DNA of 64,000 bases from Flaccisagitta enflata (GCA_965153355.1 OZ231126.1:82460001-82524000), one strand, 5' to 3'. Positions 46,049 to 59,689 are shown, numbered from the stretch's first letter. Numbers and translations are program-made. The notes: a model not told the origin generated them from the letters alone.

Positions 46049-46243
46049 TAGTTAGTTATAGGAGTCTCCCTATATAATTTGACATACCATCCGTTCTTAG
46101 ATGTACGGGTGGCCTTTGTTTAAGAAGGGGTGGCGGGATTGCATTGAATTTAGGGTTAGGGATTAAGAAGGGATAACAAAGATTTAATGAGGGGTGGCTT
46201 AAGCCACCCCTGGTAAATTTTAGGAGACTCCTACAACTAACTC
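46049..46243. mobile_element. Small foldback at the palindrome's left end
   Basis: AGTTAGTTATAGGAGTCTCC at the left mirrors TAGGAGACTCCTACAACTAA at the right. The interior has GGGGTGGC, GGGTTAGGGATTAAG and GGGGTGGCTTAAGCCACCCC. The last bases of the window reach into its counterpart in the other arm. Confidence 0.7.
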
Positions 46244-46871
46244 GATCCAAATATCTAAATGAGGTAAAAGAATATGGGTAAGTTGATGACAGTTTCTTTT
46301 CAATAAGGCTTGATTAATCCGCCGAAAAAAGTACGCACCAATCGCACTGACAAGCTAAACTATCTTTCATCCCATCTATCTTATTAGGATGATCAAATAT
46401 TCCTGTTTCCGTCTCTGGCTCTACCAGGACGAAAACGGCATGTAAGCAACTGTGTCAAATGTAGAGAACGAGTAAACAAATTGTGATGTTGACATGAATT
46501 GCAGTTTCTCATCAACTGTCCGATAGGAATAGAAACAAGAAGAAATCACTTCATCGTCCCAGTTCCTTGTCCAAAACCACTAACTCCGCCAATTCCACAA
46601 GGATATATTTGCGTCAACACTTGATCAGATTTCATCACTACTATTTAGAACCAAAGTATACGGACAGAATGAAAATTGACTTTTGTCAAAATTATGGAAA
46701 AAATACTTCTTATTTGTCTAGTGAGATTCAATCAAGTGTTAAAACCAAAAGTCTTTGGATAAATTTGTTTATCTCACAGAACAAAGTAAAAACATACATT
46801 TCATAATTTTGACAAATCCTCCTATTGGTATTTTGTCATTTTAATTTTGTTTAAATAGTACTAAACATGAA

Positions 46872-47613
46872 GTACAGTGGACTACCGCCTTTCCGTCACC
46901 TGATTTAACGACATTTCGGATTTAACATCTAAGTTTCTCAGGTCCCAAATTTTTACAGGCTTTTATAATGTCAATTTTACCTGATTTAATGGCACCTGAT
47001 ATAAAAGCCAAACCTGATTTAAAGTCACTATTTCTAGGTCCCTTAGAAATTTTTTTCCTAATTTAGTGACATTTGCATTTCAGTATAGTCAAATGATTTT
47101 TTTTTTATTCAAAAATTTTCATTCATTAATTTCCAAAATTGATGAAAAATATTTAAACATGAACTAGGACTTTTGATGTAAAAGCTTAAAAATCTATAAA
47201 AAATCTTATAAACAAAAAAAATAAAATATCAGTAGAGAAAATTTCTCTTGAAAAGATTTAAATGTGATTTGAAGGTGTTTTTCAGTGATATTTCATATCC
47301 CTCAAACAATATATGATATTGTATACTTGTTCTTTTACATAACACTGAATTTCTGAAGGACCACATTTATTTGTATGTCTATCATATCATTCATATGTCT
47401 GTCTTATTTTTTTCCCGTTTGTCTTTCTCTGTTCATCTGTAGTTCTGTCTGCCTTTCTATATGTTTGTCTGTTGGCATTTATACAACTATAAAAATTGAT
47501 AGAACACTGATACGCCTTAGTTGCATAATTGTGAAGCAGTTTATATCATTAAAAGAAAATTAAAAATTCGATTTGACAACATTCGGATTTAACGACCAAA
47601 AATCCCACTATAC
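46872..47613. mobile_element. pogo/Tc1-like MITE, left arm
   Basis: Left end CAGTGGACTACCGCCTTTCC with CACCTGATTTAACGACATTT. Right end GGATTTAACGACC...ATCCCACTATA. Interior is AT-rich with no open frame. The right arm has the same element at 62707-63363, whose outer end is more complete (CAGTGGGAACGCGATTTAAC). Confidence 0.8.
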
Positions 47614-48159
47614 TTAAACGTCTGTCATGTAGCATGTGATGTCTCGTCCTGTGACTGATCTTAAAAGTGGACCGGTTTGAATTCTGGAGTTATGGAATGG
47701 TAAGTCAGCGCCAGAATAAACAAACTAGTGCCATTTGATTGCTCAAACTTGTGTGATCAACCGTCCCGTGAATGGTAACAGATATTGAATTGATATATAC
47801 AGGCAGTTGGAAAACTGATGCTAAAATAGGATGCTGTCATAGGATTGACAACCATCTGGTAACTTTTCCAAACTCGTCACAAACTCTTGTCACTTTAGCT
47901 AAACTTGTTGACGTATGTTACACGCGTTTCATTATACAAGAACATGGATTTTTAAAGTCAGCCTTAGAGTTTTTTTTTTTCAGCCCCTTTTTAAGGCTCA
48001 AGTGTTCTTAACATGTTTTTATTTTTGAATTAGACCAATAAGAGCGGCTCTCGCCGACCGGAAAAAAGTCGTAAATGGGAGTAATTTTTTCTGTGCATGT
48101 TCTTTTGGTAGTGCATCTCATTATGTCTGATTGATTGCTTGTTTGTTTTTGTTATTCAA

Positions 48160-48610
48160 TGTCTCTCTGTCTCTTTTTCCTTTTGGTCTTGGTGTGTGTG
48201 TATGTGTCTCTGTCTGTCTTTTCTCTCTGTCTCTGTCTCTCTCTGTTTCAGTTTGTCTCTGTCTCTCTCTGTTTCAGTTTGTCTCTGTCTCTCTCTGTCT
48301 CAGTTTGTCTCTGTCTCTCTCTGTCTCAGTTTGTTTCTGTCTCTCTCTCTCAGTTTGTTTCTGTCTCTCTCTCTCAGTTTGTTTCTGTCTCTCTCTCTCA
48401 GTTTGTTTCTGTCTCTCTCTCTCAGTTTGTCTCTGTCTCTCTCTCTCAGTTTGTCTCTGTCTCTCTGTCTCAGTTTGTCTCTGTCTCTCTGTCTCAGTTT
48501 GTCTCTGTCTCTCTGTCTCAGTTTGTTTCTGTCTCAGTTTGTCCCTGTCTCAGTTTGTCTCTGTCTCAGTTTGTCTCTGTCTCGGTCTCTATTTGTCTCT
48601 GTCTCTGTGT
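48160..48610 (+). repeat. CTCAGTTTGTCTCTGTCTCT repeat, left arm
   Basis: About 19 units of 18-24 bp built from TTTCTGTCTCTCTCTCTCAG. All three frames are open for 170-180 codons, which is a repeat artefact. The right arm holds the complement at 61680-62105, with different unit lengths. Confidence 0.95.
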
Positions 48611-48876
48611 GGGCTGCCCACAGATTGGACATACTGCATGCTTTTATAAATGCACGTACTTGCATCTATAGAAAGAGGTGCGTCTGAGTACTAGATGGGT
48701 TCTAGGTCCAAATCCGTCTGTCCGTCATAACAAATTAATCTTAATTTGATGGGTTTCCTCAATTCTTCATCTCTTCCTGATATTATATATCTAATTGGTC
48801 ATCAAGGATCCTTACATAGTGTGAGTACCCAGTATTTTCTCTGGTGATCAAGTGAAGTAATGGAGTGAGAGCAGGG

Positions 48877-49310
48877 CAGCAGCCCCAAGGGCCCCGTGTC
48901 TGTAAGGACACAGAAGTATTTCCAGACGTCCTGAGGCGGATTTGAAGTCAGGATGGCAGAATTTAGGAGCGGGCTGGAGCCCCTGCGGTCAATTGAGGGC
49001 TAAAGAGTTGATTTGAGGCCTGGAGGGCGGATTTAAGGTCTGGAGGGCTGATTTGAGGTCTTGAGGGCAGATATGAGGTCTAGAGAGCTGATTTGAGCTC
49101 TCAAAGGCTAAACTGAGGTCTGAAAGGGCTAATTTGAGGGCCTGAGACTGCAGACTTGAGGCTTCAATGGCCAAGGGGGGGGGACGGAAAGACGGGAGGA
49201 CGGAAGGACAGACAGAAGTCTTGAAATTCCCCCCTGTGTCCCACAGGACATCGGCCCTTTGGGGCCGCTGCCCAAAAAGGACGCACGTATTGGCCACTCT
49301 TGGCCTTGTT
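48877..49310 (-). mobile_element. GGGCAGCGGCCCC element, copy 2 (left arm only)
   Basis: Reverse-oriented relative to 41.1 kb and matching it through the inverted ends, the C-run, the GTCC tract, the CCTCAAATC units and the outer flanks (TGCTCTCA). It lies in the 1.3 kb segment that the right arm lacks. Confidence 0.8.
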
Positions 49311-51006
49311 TTCTGCTAAACCACAACAATAGGACCTGTCTGAAAAATCCCCTGCGTCGTCTCTTCTAATTCTATCGTTCGGACAAATGAGAAACAACAA
49401 AGACCTCATGAATAAGTGCCTACATTAATTATTCACCGTTGATTGTGTGGTTTACCGCGACATAACCATGGAATTATGACGGTTTGATTGTTGTACTTAC
49501 GTTGAATAGCGGTGACAGAAGAGAGCCCGGCCCGGGTGGTAAAGTAAAGCAATGGAGGTTTATGCCAATTATGAAATAAAGGTGTGGTTGTGTGTTTGTG
49601 TGTATATATGTATTTGTGTAGCGAAATTTCATCCATAATGACATATCAACTATTCTATTTAGTTTGGATAATAACATATCAACTATTCTATTTAGTTTGG
49701 TTTTAAGCGACTCAATCAGGCGCACATGATTGCATAACTTACAGATATTGCCCTTGTCCACCTCGAGCTAAATCTCACTGGCTAAATATTTCGGATTTTA
49801 GCGTACTGTAGATAATTTCTGTCTCGATCGCATGCTTTACTATTGCATCAACCAAAAATCGCCGCATTTCTATGTTTATTGCGTGTTCTTATTTATGAAA
49901 TAGGGGAAGTTTTCTGAACTAGAAATGGGGTTTAGATAACAATTAACTCTAGCACAAACAATTAAGCTGAATTCCAAAATGATGAATGATTTTCTCCTAC
50001 GAACAATGGTGAATGAACAACCATACAGTTGGTAGACAAAACATAATAGATACATATCATACAGTTTACTTTGATCCAAAACACTGGTCATTTGCGTGCT
50101 TCGCATAGCAAAAAATTTGATTTTCTTCTTGTCCCGCTAACCCAATATGGAGTGAAAAAAATTATGAAGATGACCGTTTTCCTTTTCTTAAAATTCCCTC
50201 ATCTTCCGTTTTTGTTTTGGCCTTAAAGTTTACTCAGATTTCCCAGAATTCAGCAAAATCCTGTGTTGTCTTGTTACAAAAGGAACAATTGTTAGTTTTA
50301 GAAAACCATGATTTTTGTGAAAATAAATCAAAATATCTGAGCATAAGTTGCATGAAACATGAAAAGCAGGTTAACAGTTCTCTATTTGGCAGGGAGTTTA
50401 AGCTAGTTCAGAAGATCAGCATGTGCTTTGTCACTGCAATATACAGAGTTGGAAATATAAAAGGCAGTTTTTTTAAAAAACGGAAGATGAACAGTACTGA
50501 TAAGAAAAATGAGTGGTACAAAATTTATTTACTCCACATTAGGTAAAGAGGATAAAAAGAAATAAGCAACTTTTGCTATGTGAAGCACCCAAACTGGTCA
50601 TAAACAAAATTCTGTTTGCAACAATTAGTTATTGAAATTACAGCCGGCTGTAATGAACAAAACATTGTTTGAAAAAATTCGTTTTTAGAATTACATCCGG
50701 CTGTAATGCTTCAATTTTGTATCAAAACAGCGGGTTGATATTTCATCCAACAGTTGTTACACACAATATTTTGTTTATTATCAGTAAATTGAATTAAAGC
50801 TGATAGTATGATATATACTATGTTTTGTCCATAGACTGCATAGTTACTTCGCAGTTGAATCTAAAATACAGTTGCGGGTAATAATTTACTAATGTTGTTC
50901 AACTTCCACATACAGACGTAAGATTTACAGTAATCGTCACTAAATGTTGTCAGCAAGAATGAAAGACTCTGAGAGAAACAAATGTCGATCAATCTCTCAT
51001 CAATCT

Positions 51007-52126
51007 TTACTGCTGTTCTTGGCCGGTGGCTTCTTTCCCAGCCGTCATGCATTTGTGACCATCATATTTCAACGTGGCGTGATTCGCGTATTCTTTACAG
51101 TAAAAGCAGCCGCCGGCACATGGACTCTTATTCGTTCCCGTGACGGTGCAAATCTGGCCGTATTTTTTATATCTCTGCGAATACACGAAATTGTTGGGTT
51201 TGTGGCAATTATTCCTCTTTTTGTAGCATCTCTTTTTGTAGCATCTGACGCGCATCATCGGACAAGAGAAGAGTGAGATGTCATTGAGCAAATTGATGGA
51301 ACATTGTTCTATGGAGATTTGTAATGGGGGACAAATGAGTTCCGCTAATTGGGTGTTGAGGACGCCGTTGACGAGATACTTCTTCCCAACGACGGGACCC
51401 TGGCTGACGCTGTGGGAAAAAGAAATGTCCAATTTAGTTGAGAATCTCCAAGTCTGAATGGTGGAGGCATTTTTAGATGCGTCCACGCATCTCTATAAGA
51501 GGCTTTGTCCGTCCGTCCATCCGTCCGAACGGTCCGTTGGTGAGCATGAGTCATACATGGTGAAAACTCGAGGAAATCACGCAAAATGATAAGTAATTGC
51601 ATCATTCCACATGATTGATGCAATATTGCATCATTCTTAACAAGCTAAGGAGCATGTGGACATCGTTGTACCCCCGGGGTACTTGTTTTTCACGGACGAT
51701 CAATGATTACACATCATTATATCAGACAGACTTTATGAATTTACATTGAACTGTCTCAAAAAGGCATGCATTCGACTCAAAGTGGGAACTTTGAAAAGCG
51801 TAGGTGATGGGAACCCGAATTTTGGCGCGCTTTCTCAATTCGGAATATTATATTATTTAATATATAACAAAACAAATGGCCACATGACATTGTCGCAAAC
51901 CTGTAAACGTCTCCGGCCCCGTAGTGATTGCAAACGGCCTGACCAACGTGCAGGTCGTTGCCTTTGTAGCAGAATTCCACGCGGTTGACTTGCTGGATCA
52001 TTTCAGGCTGCTTGTTGACGGTTGGGTTGAAGTAACGCGGAGAGCTGATCGTTCGTTGCAACGTTAGACTGTGGTATGTGTATTCGCTTTTTGGGGCTCC
52101 GAGGGAAGCTAAACCCAAACGGAGAC
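51007..52126 (-). CDS. Cysteine-rich protein, left-arm copy, 2 exons seen
   Basis: Exons 52126-51901 and 51409-51007 join by GT-AG with frame kept (the AG/C codon gives DVY-S-VSQGP). The visible part is about 209 aa and ends KEATGQEQQ. It opens LRLGLASLGAPKSEYTY, has VNRVEFCYKGNDLHVGQ and CNHYGAGDVY, then GPVVGKKYLVNG and a cysteine-dense C-terminus (CPMMRVRC, CTVTG, PCAGGCFYC). At least 12 cysteines suggest a disulphide-rich, possibly secreted protein, but no family is recognised and the first exon with any signal peptide was not found. This copy differs from the right-arm copy by a tandem CYKKR repeat (15 bp) and two substitutions (His-Ser against His-Asn; Phe-Ser-Cys against Ser-Ser-Cys). 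Confidence 0.75.
51471..51545 (+). mobile_element. GTCCG element head, AGATGCG variant, left arm
   Basis: Hairpin AGATGCGT-CC-ACGCATCT (51475-51492), then CTATAAGAGGCTTT and (GTCC)n. It sits in the intron of the cysteine-rich gene. The matching copy is at 58680-58751 in the right arm. Confidence 0.85.
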
Positions 52127-52402
52127 CTGAGAGGCAAAAAATGAAAGCGTTCGCAAACACTACTCACTAGGCTGTTCTCTTTTTTGTCAAGAGGATGTGT
52201 CAGTTCATCCGTTGGAAGGAAGCATTTCAGGCCCCCAAATCAGGCCTTTCAAACCTTAAATCAATTGGACTATTTTTGCAGGTTTTATGCCTGTTTTAAG
52301 CTTTGCCCAGATATCAATTTACATAATCATTCTTCTTGAAAAATAGTTATAAAACCTGTAAAAATAGTCCGATTGCCCGCCAGCGACTACTTATTGGTCG
52401 TA

Positions 52403-52520
52403 TTTTTCATTCATTCATTCATTCATTCATTCATTCATTCATTCATTCATTCATTCATTCATTCATTCATTCATTCATTCTTTCATTCATTCATTCATTC
52501 ATCCATTTATTCATCATTCA
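52403..52520 (+). repeat. (ATTC)n microsatellite, left arm
   Basis: About 25 ATTC units. In the right arm the counterpart (57690-57835) is followed by an extra (GAAA)n tract of about 50 bp that the left arm lacks. Confidence 0.95.
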
Positions 52521-53787
52521 TTCATTAATTTACTTACTGCCACATTCGAACCCGGAGCACCAATTTTTGACAGTGAACAAGGATCTCTTTGAAACATGAT
52601 GCGTCTGTGCCGTTTGTGATTCTGATTCAAGCTTGAATGCATGGTTTTGTTTCATAAAAGCAGTCATTGACAGAATGAGGAGAAAGTACACAGTCATCCC
52701 TAATTTTTTCTTCGAAAGGATTGGATCGTATGGAATTATCCAATGCCTTTTAAAAAAGGTTGCAGCCTGGAGATAGCAGCAAGCAGATCACTTGGTGAAT
52801 ACAAGGTGATCGACCCCCTTGTGAGTTTTATTTAAATTGTATTTTTCTTTAGTATTCTTTTGATGTCAAAAGATTCATATAATCATATTCCTTCCCAGTT
52901 TTATAATGATTTTTTTGTCCTGAATATCGGTTTATCAGTTTTTTATATGCCGGGATTTGAATTATAATTTATCGCAAGATATACAATTCACCTTCGTAAT
53001 TTGACTCTTGGAAAAAAAGTGTCACAGCTTCCTTATCGTAAGTCTTTTTATCTATTTAAAGATATTCCAATCGAGCCAATTCAATTGGGATTTTTGATAA
53101 GTCATGTCACTTGTGTCACAAGTCGAGAAGAATCGTTTGGCATGACTCGTTCACTCACACTCCCTAAGAGCATCAACGTATATATCTCTGACTCTGTTAG
53201 ACTATATGCTGGCTTTAAACCTTTCATTTACTGCACATCAAAAGCATTGTTAAAGGTATTGATAGAGGGCTTATTTTCAGGCCATGTGCACCCGACTCGG
53301 TATTATATGTTGCTGAGTCGGACAGTCCAACCATCGGTCAGTCTGTCATCATTGAATTGCATGGTAGTGTAACGCGGCACAGTCTCTCGATCAGTCCGTC
53401 CGTCTTTACCTGTCTATCTGGCCTTGGTAAATCTGTGTCCCCACCCAACCGTTGTTTATATCATAGTTCTGCGGACGGCGCGACAGATAAAACGTATGAC
53501 ATGAGGACCTTGCTTCCCTCACAGTATTTGGGCAATTCCTCTGATTCCGATAAATAAGCAAACTCTGCAGTCTAAAAATAGTTGTTTACCGACAATGATT
53601 CTACTATTTATCATATCTATCAAAAGCATTTTCGTAACAAATCACAATATACTTCGAGAAGCCTGTAAAATTCGAGGGATTCGATAGTTATAGGTGAAAA
53701 CCAGAGGATACTGCCACAGTACCGGAAAAATATTCCCGAAATGAGATTTCAAATTTTTTTTATTCGTAGACTCGCGGCGGTCAGGCT

Positions 53788-53888
<101 letters not shown>

Positions 53889-54459
53889 TTAAGGATGGAG
53901 GGGTGTCCCACCCCGGGTGGGAGGGTTGTACGCCGCTGCCCACTTCACAAGAGACTGCACGAGGGAAAGGGTGGATTTCCTAAATTTAAACCAATCAACT
54001 GTTGATTTTTAGTATATCGCATAAGAAGCGACTGCCAATTCTTTTACTCAACATCCACTTGCTGGATGAGTGTTAACTTTACATTTATTTTCTGCTTTGG
54101 TCTTTAAGGAATCAATAATAATTGCTGTATCCATTGATGCTCTAGTATTTTTCTCGCATGTCCAATGATTTAAAAAAAAAATTGTTCTTTGAATTTGTTC
54201 CTTTAATGAAAATCTTCTTGTCTAGTGCACAGTAATCATCTTAGAAATTAGGTCTTTTAATCAATATGTATTGCACCAAAGGTTGATAGAGAAACTTCAT
54301 GCCTAGCAGTAGATCTCATTGAGAAGTATGATGTAAGATGGACGATCACGACGGCACAACGCTGGATATATCTGCCCCCAGATAACGATCAACTATGTGG
54401 TAAAATCCTATAACTCGAAACTGGTGTTGTGCACTTGTTTTTTTCCTGTATTCATAAAC

Positions 54460-54600
54460 TAACCCCTAGCCCTAACTCTACCTTACCCCTAACCCCACCC
54501 CTAACCCTAAAACCACCCCTAACACTAACCATACATCTAACACCTCCCCTGACCCTAAACCAACCCCTAACCCTTACATAAATACCACCCAAAACCCATC
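54460..54600 (-). repeat. Degenerate CCCTAA telomere-like tract, left arm
   Basis: CCCTAACTCTACCTTACCCC, CTAACCCCACCCCTAACCCT and similar, about 20 imperfect CCCTAA/CCCCTAA units. The complement (TTAGGGGTTGG type) is at 55730-55850. The G-rich strands point outwards from the palindrome centre. Confidence 0.8.
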
Positions 54601-54799
54601 GCGGGAATATGTTGTCGAGTCGGAAAAAAAAAGTCAATTCAGTTTTCTAGGACTCAACCCAACTATGTTCAGTCTTCATGCAAAACCGTTTTGTTCGGCC
54701 CGATCCTCGTGTCATCCTCTTGATGTCGTTAATATGTTTGTCGTCAACCCACCAAAGATTCTTTATACTCTTACTTTTCTTCTCCCCCATTAAGTCAAG

Positions 54800-55240
54800 G
54801 CGCGCGCGCGCGACAATTTCGTATTGGTTGACACTCTCTCTGATTGGCTGATAACGAGAAACGGCACCTTCTCATTGGTCTTTTCCCATATATTTTTCTC
54901 TCACTCTTTCCTTTTTTTTCCCTCCTTTTTTTCTACGAGTCTATTTTTTTTTTTCTTCTTTACTTCCGTTTTCTCATTTCTTCCTTTGTCGTTCCTCCTC
55001 TTATGCCTCTTCTTTATCATCTTCTTCTTCTTCTTTTTCATCCTCTTTATATCTTTTTCCTCTTTCCCCTCCCGGTTCCATCCTCTCCTTCTACCATGGC
55101 GACGGTCGATATGAAAATCTCATGTCAGAAGAAGAAGAAGGGTGTGTTAATTCGACGACGACTTGTTTCCTTTCCTTTCTTGATTCCTTTCCTTTTCTCT
55201 CTTGGAGACGTGAGGAGATTTATTATCGAGCCATCGCCAT
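54800..55240. other. Palindrome centre, pyrimidine-rich
   Basis: CGCGCGCGCG (54801) and its mirror at 55494 bracket polypyrimidine/polypurine arms. The unpaired spacer is about 55110-55215. An ATG at 55096 in a good context (TACCATGG) opens a short frame, MATVDMKISCQKKKK, ending at a possible GGTGTG donor. The mirrored site on the other strand reads ATGGCGATGGCTCGATAA, which stops at once. It could be a first exon, but nothing links it to the cysteine-rich gene. Confidence 0.4.
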
Positions 55241-57851
55241 GTGGCAGAGGATGAAGCCGGGAGAAAGGAGGAAAGGAAGATGGAGAGAAGGGGTGAAGTG
55301 AGGAACGAAGGGGCTGACAAAGGAAGAAATGAGAAAACGGAAGTAAAGAAGAAAAAAAAAATAGACTCGTAGAAAAAAAGGAGGGAAAAAAAAGGAAAGA
55401 GTGAGAGAAAAATATATGGGAAAAGACCAATGAGAAGGTGCCGTTTCTCGTTATCAGACAATCAGAGAGAGTGTCAACCAATACGAAATTGTCGCGCGCG
55501 CGCGCCTTGACTTAATGGGGGAGAAGAAAAGTAAGAGTATAAAGAATCTTTGGTGGGTTGACGACAAACATATTAACGACATCAAGAGGATGACACGAGG
55601 ATCGGGCCGAACAAAACGGTTTTGCATGAAGACTGAACATAGTTGGGTTGAGTCCTAGAAAACTGAATTGACTTTTTTTTTCCGACTCGACAACATATTC
55701 CCGCGATGGGTTTTGGGTGGTATTTATGTAAGGGTTAGGGGTTGGTTTAGGGTCAGGGGAGGTGTTAGATGTATGGTTAGTGTTAGGGGTGGTTTTAGGG
55801 TTAGGGGTGGGGTTAGGGGTAAGGTAGAGTTAGGGCTAGGGGTTAGTTTATGAATACAGGAAAAAAACAAGTGCACAACACCAGTTTCGAGTTATAGGAT
55901 TTTACCACATAGTTGATCGTTATCTGGGGGCAGATATATCCAGCGTTGTGCCGTCGTGATCGTCCATCTTACATCATACTTCTCAATGAGATCTACTGCT
56001 AGGCATGAAGTTTCTCTATCAACCTTTGGTGCAATACATATTGATTAAAAGACCTAATTTCTAAGATGATTACTGTGCACTAGACAAGAAGATTTTCATT
56101 AAAGGAACAAATTCAAAGAACAATTTTTTTTTTAAATCATTGGACATGCGAGAAAAATACTAGAGCATCAATGGATACAGCAATTATTATTGATTCCTTA
56201 AAGACCAAAGCAGAAAATAAATGTAAAGTTAACACTCATCCAGCAAGTGGATGTTGAGTAAAAGAATTGGCAGTCGCTTCTTATGCGATATACTAAAAAT
56301 CAACAGTTGATTGGTTTAAATTTAGGAAATCCACCCTTTCCCTCGTGCAGTCTCTTGTGAAGTGGGCAGCGGCGTACAACCCTCCCACCCGGGGTGGGAC
56401 ACCCCTCCATCATACACACACACACACTTGAGCCTGACCGCCGCGAGTCTACGAATAAAAAAAATTTGAAATCTCATTTCGGGAATATTTTTCCGGTACT
56501 GTGGCAGTATCCTCTGGTTTTCACCTATAACTATCGAATCCCTCGAATTTTACAGGCTTCTCGAAGTATATTGTGATTTGTTACGAAAATGCTTTTGATA
56601 GATATGATAAATAGTAGAATCATTGTCGGTAAACAACTATTTTTAGACTGCAGAGTTTGCTTATTTATCGGAATCAGAGGAATTGCCCAAATACTGTGAG
56701 GGAAGCAAGGTCCTCATGTCATACGTTTTATCTGTCGCGCCGTCCGCAGAACTATGATATAAACAACGGTTGGGTGGGGACACAGATTTACCAAGGCCAG
56801 ATAGACAGGTAAAGACGGACGGACTGATCGAGAGACTGTGCCGCGTTACACTACCATGCAATTCAATGATGACAGACTGACCGATGGTTGGACTGTCCGA
56901 CTCAGCAACATATAATACCGAGTCGGGTGCACATGGCCTGAAAATAAGCCCTCTATCAATACCTTTAACAATGCTTTTGATGTGCAGTAAATGAAAGGTT
57001 TAAAGCCAGCATATAGTCTAACAGAGTCAGAGATATATACGTTGATGCTCTTAGGGAGTGTGAGTGAACGAGTCATGCCAAACGATTCTTCTCGACTTGT
57101 GACACATGTGACATGACTTATCAAAAATCCCAATTGAATTGGCTCGATTGGAATATCTTTAAATAGATAAAAAGACTTACGATAAGGAAGCTGTGACACT
57201 TTTTTTCCAAGAGTCAAATTACGAAGGTGAATTGTATATCTTGCGATAAATTATAATTCAAATCCCGGCATATAAAAAACTGATAAACCGATATTCAGGA
57301 CAAAAAAATCATTATAAAACTGGGAAGGAATATGATTATATGAATCTTTTGACATCAAAAGAATACTAAAGAAAAATACAATTTAAATAAAACTCACAAG
57401 GGGGTCGATCACCTTGTATTCACCAAGTGATCTGCTTGCTGCTATCTCCAGGCTGCAACCTTTTTTAAAAGGCATTGGATAATTCCATACGATCCAATCC
57501 TTTCGAAGAAAAAATTAGGGATGACTGTGTACTTTCTCCTCATTCTGTCAATGACTGCTTTTATGAAACAAAACCATGCATTCAAGCTTGAATCAGAATC
57601 ACAAACGGCACAGACGCATCATGTTTCAAAGAGATCCTTGTTCACTGTCAAAAATTGGTGCTCCGGGTTCGAATGTGGCAGTAAGTAAATTAATGAATGA
57701 ATGATGAATAAATGGATGAATGAATGAATGAATGAAAGAATGAATGAATGAATGAATGAATGAATGAATGAATGAATGAATGAATGGATGAATGAATGAA
57801 TGAATGAATGAAAAAATGAATGAATGAATATATGAATAAATGTATCAATGA

Positions 57852-57896
<45 letters not shown>

Positions 57897-58095
57897 TATG
57901 TAAATTGATATCTGGGCAAAACTTAAAACAGGCATAAAACCTGCAAAAATAGTCCAATCGATTTAAGGTTTAAAAGGCCTGATTTGGGGGCCTTAAATGC
58001 TTCCTTCCAACGGATGAACTGACACATCCTCTTGACAAAAAAGAGAACAGCCTAGTGAGTAGTGTTTGCGAACGCTTTCATTTTTTGCCTCTCAG

Positions 58096-59202
58096 GTCTC
58101 CGTTTGGGTTTAGCTTCCCTCGGAGCCCCAAAAAGCGAATACACATACCACAATCTAACGTTGCAACGAACGATCAGCTCTCCGCGTTACTTCAACCCAA
58201 CCGTCAACAAGCAGCCTGAAATGATCCAGCAAGTCAACCGCGTGGAATTCTGCTACAAAGGCAACGACCTGCACGTTGGTCAGGCCGTTTGCAATCACTA
58301 CGGGGCCGGAGACGTTTACAGGTTTGCGACAATGTCATGTGGCCATTTGTTTTGTTATATATTAAATAATATAATATTCCGAATTGAGAAAGCGCGCCAA
58401 AATTCGGGTTCCCATCACCTACGCTTTTCAAAGTTCCCACTTTGAGTCGAATGCATGCCTTTTTGAGACAGTTCAATGTAAATTCATAAAGTCTGTCTGA
58501 TATAATGATGTGTAATCATTGATCGTCCGTGAAAAACAAGTACCCCGGGGGTACAACGATGCGTCCACATGCTCCTTAGCTTGTTAAGAATGATGCAATA
58601 TTGCATCAATCATGTGGAATGATGCAATTACTTATCATTTTGCGTGATTTCCTCGAGTTTTCACCATGTATGACTCATGCTCACCAACGGACCGTTCGGA
58701 CGGATGGACGGACGGACAAAGCCTCTTATAGAGATGCGTGGACGCATCTAAAAATGCCTCCACCATTCAGACTTGGAGATTCTCAACTAAATTGGACATT
58801 TCTTTTTCCCACAGCGTCAGCCAGGGTCCCGTCGTTGGGAAGAAGTATCTCGTCAACGGCGTCCTCAACACCCAATTAGCGGAACTCATTTGTCCCCCAT
58901 TACAAATCTCCATAGAACAATGTTCCATCAATTTGCTCAATGACATCTCACTCTCTTCTTGTCCGATGATGCGCGTCAGATGCTACAAAAAGAGGAATAA
59001 TTGCCACAAACCCAACAATTTCGTGTATTCGCAGAGATATAAAAAATACGGCCAGATTTGCACCGTCACGGGAACGAATAAGAGTCCATGTGCCGGCGGC
59101 TGCTTTTACTGTAAAGAATACGCGAATCACGCCACGTTGAAATATGATGGTCACAAATGCATGACGGCTGGGAAAGAAGCCACCGGCCAAGAACAGCAGT
59201 AA
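58096..59202 (+). CDS. Cysteine-rich protein, right-arm copy, 2 exons seen
   Basis: Exons 58096-58321 and 58815-59202 (TAA) join as in the left copy; exon lengths are 226 and 388 (left: 226 and 403). The same motifs are present, with a single CYKKR. Both copies are open and have intact splice sites, so neither looks like a pseudogene. The acceptor TTTTTTGCCTCTCAG is strong, so at least one earlier exon is expected between the palindrome centre and 58.1 kb; none could be supported. Function unknown. Confidence 0.75.
58680..58751 (-). mobile_element. GTCCG element head, right arm
   Basis: Mirror of the element at 51471; hairpin AGATGCGTCCACGCATCT at 58730-58747 on the minus strand. Present in both arms, so it was there before they separated. 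Confidence 0.85.
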
Positions 59203-59689
59203 AGATTGATGAGAGATTGATCGACATTTGTTTCTCTCAGAGTCTTTCATTCTTGCTGACAACATTTAGTGACGATTACTGTAAATCTTACGTCTGTATG
59301 TGGAAGTTGAACAACATTAGTAAATTATTACCCGCAACTGTATTTTAGATTCAACTGCGAAGTAACTATGCAGTCTATGGACAAAACATAGTATATATCA
59401 TACTATCAGCTTTAATTCAATTTACTGATAATAAACAAAATATTGTGTGTAACAACTGTTGGATGAAATATCAACCCGCTGTTTTGATACAAAATTGAAG
59501 CATTACAGCCGGATGTAATTCTAAAAACGAATTTTTTCAAACAATGTTTTGTTCATTACAGCCGGCTGTAATTTCAATAACTAATTGTTGCAAACAGAAT
59601 TTTGTTTATGACCAGTTTGGGTGCTTCACATAGCAAAAGTTGCTTATTTCTTTTTATCCTCTTTACCTAATGTGGAGTGGGCAATTTTG

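Noticed and set aside
48131-48687. Three overlapping 172-182 aa frames
   Set aside because: All read the CTCTGTCTCAGTTTG repeat in different frames. The same holds for 61602-62245.
53001-53557. 123-aa and 66-aa frames, also mirrored at 56661-57217
   Set aside because: Conserved between the arms only because the whole arm is duplicated; no splice context or domain.
54844-55254. 136-aa plus-strand frame at the palindrome centre
   Set aside because: Mostly a polypyrimidine tract read as Phe/Ser/Leu. Only the short ATG-led end could be real.
54460-55850. Ancient head-to-head telomere fusion
   Set aside because: The C-rich and G-rich strands are in the wrong order for a fusion, and the units are degenerate.
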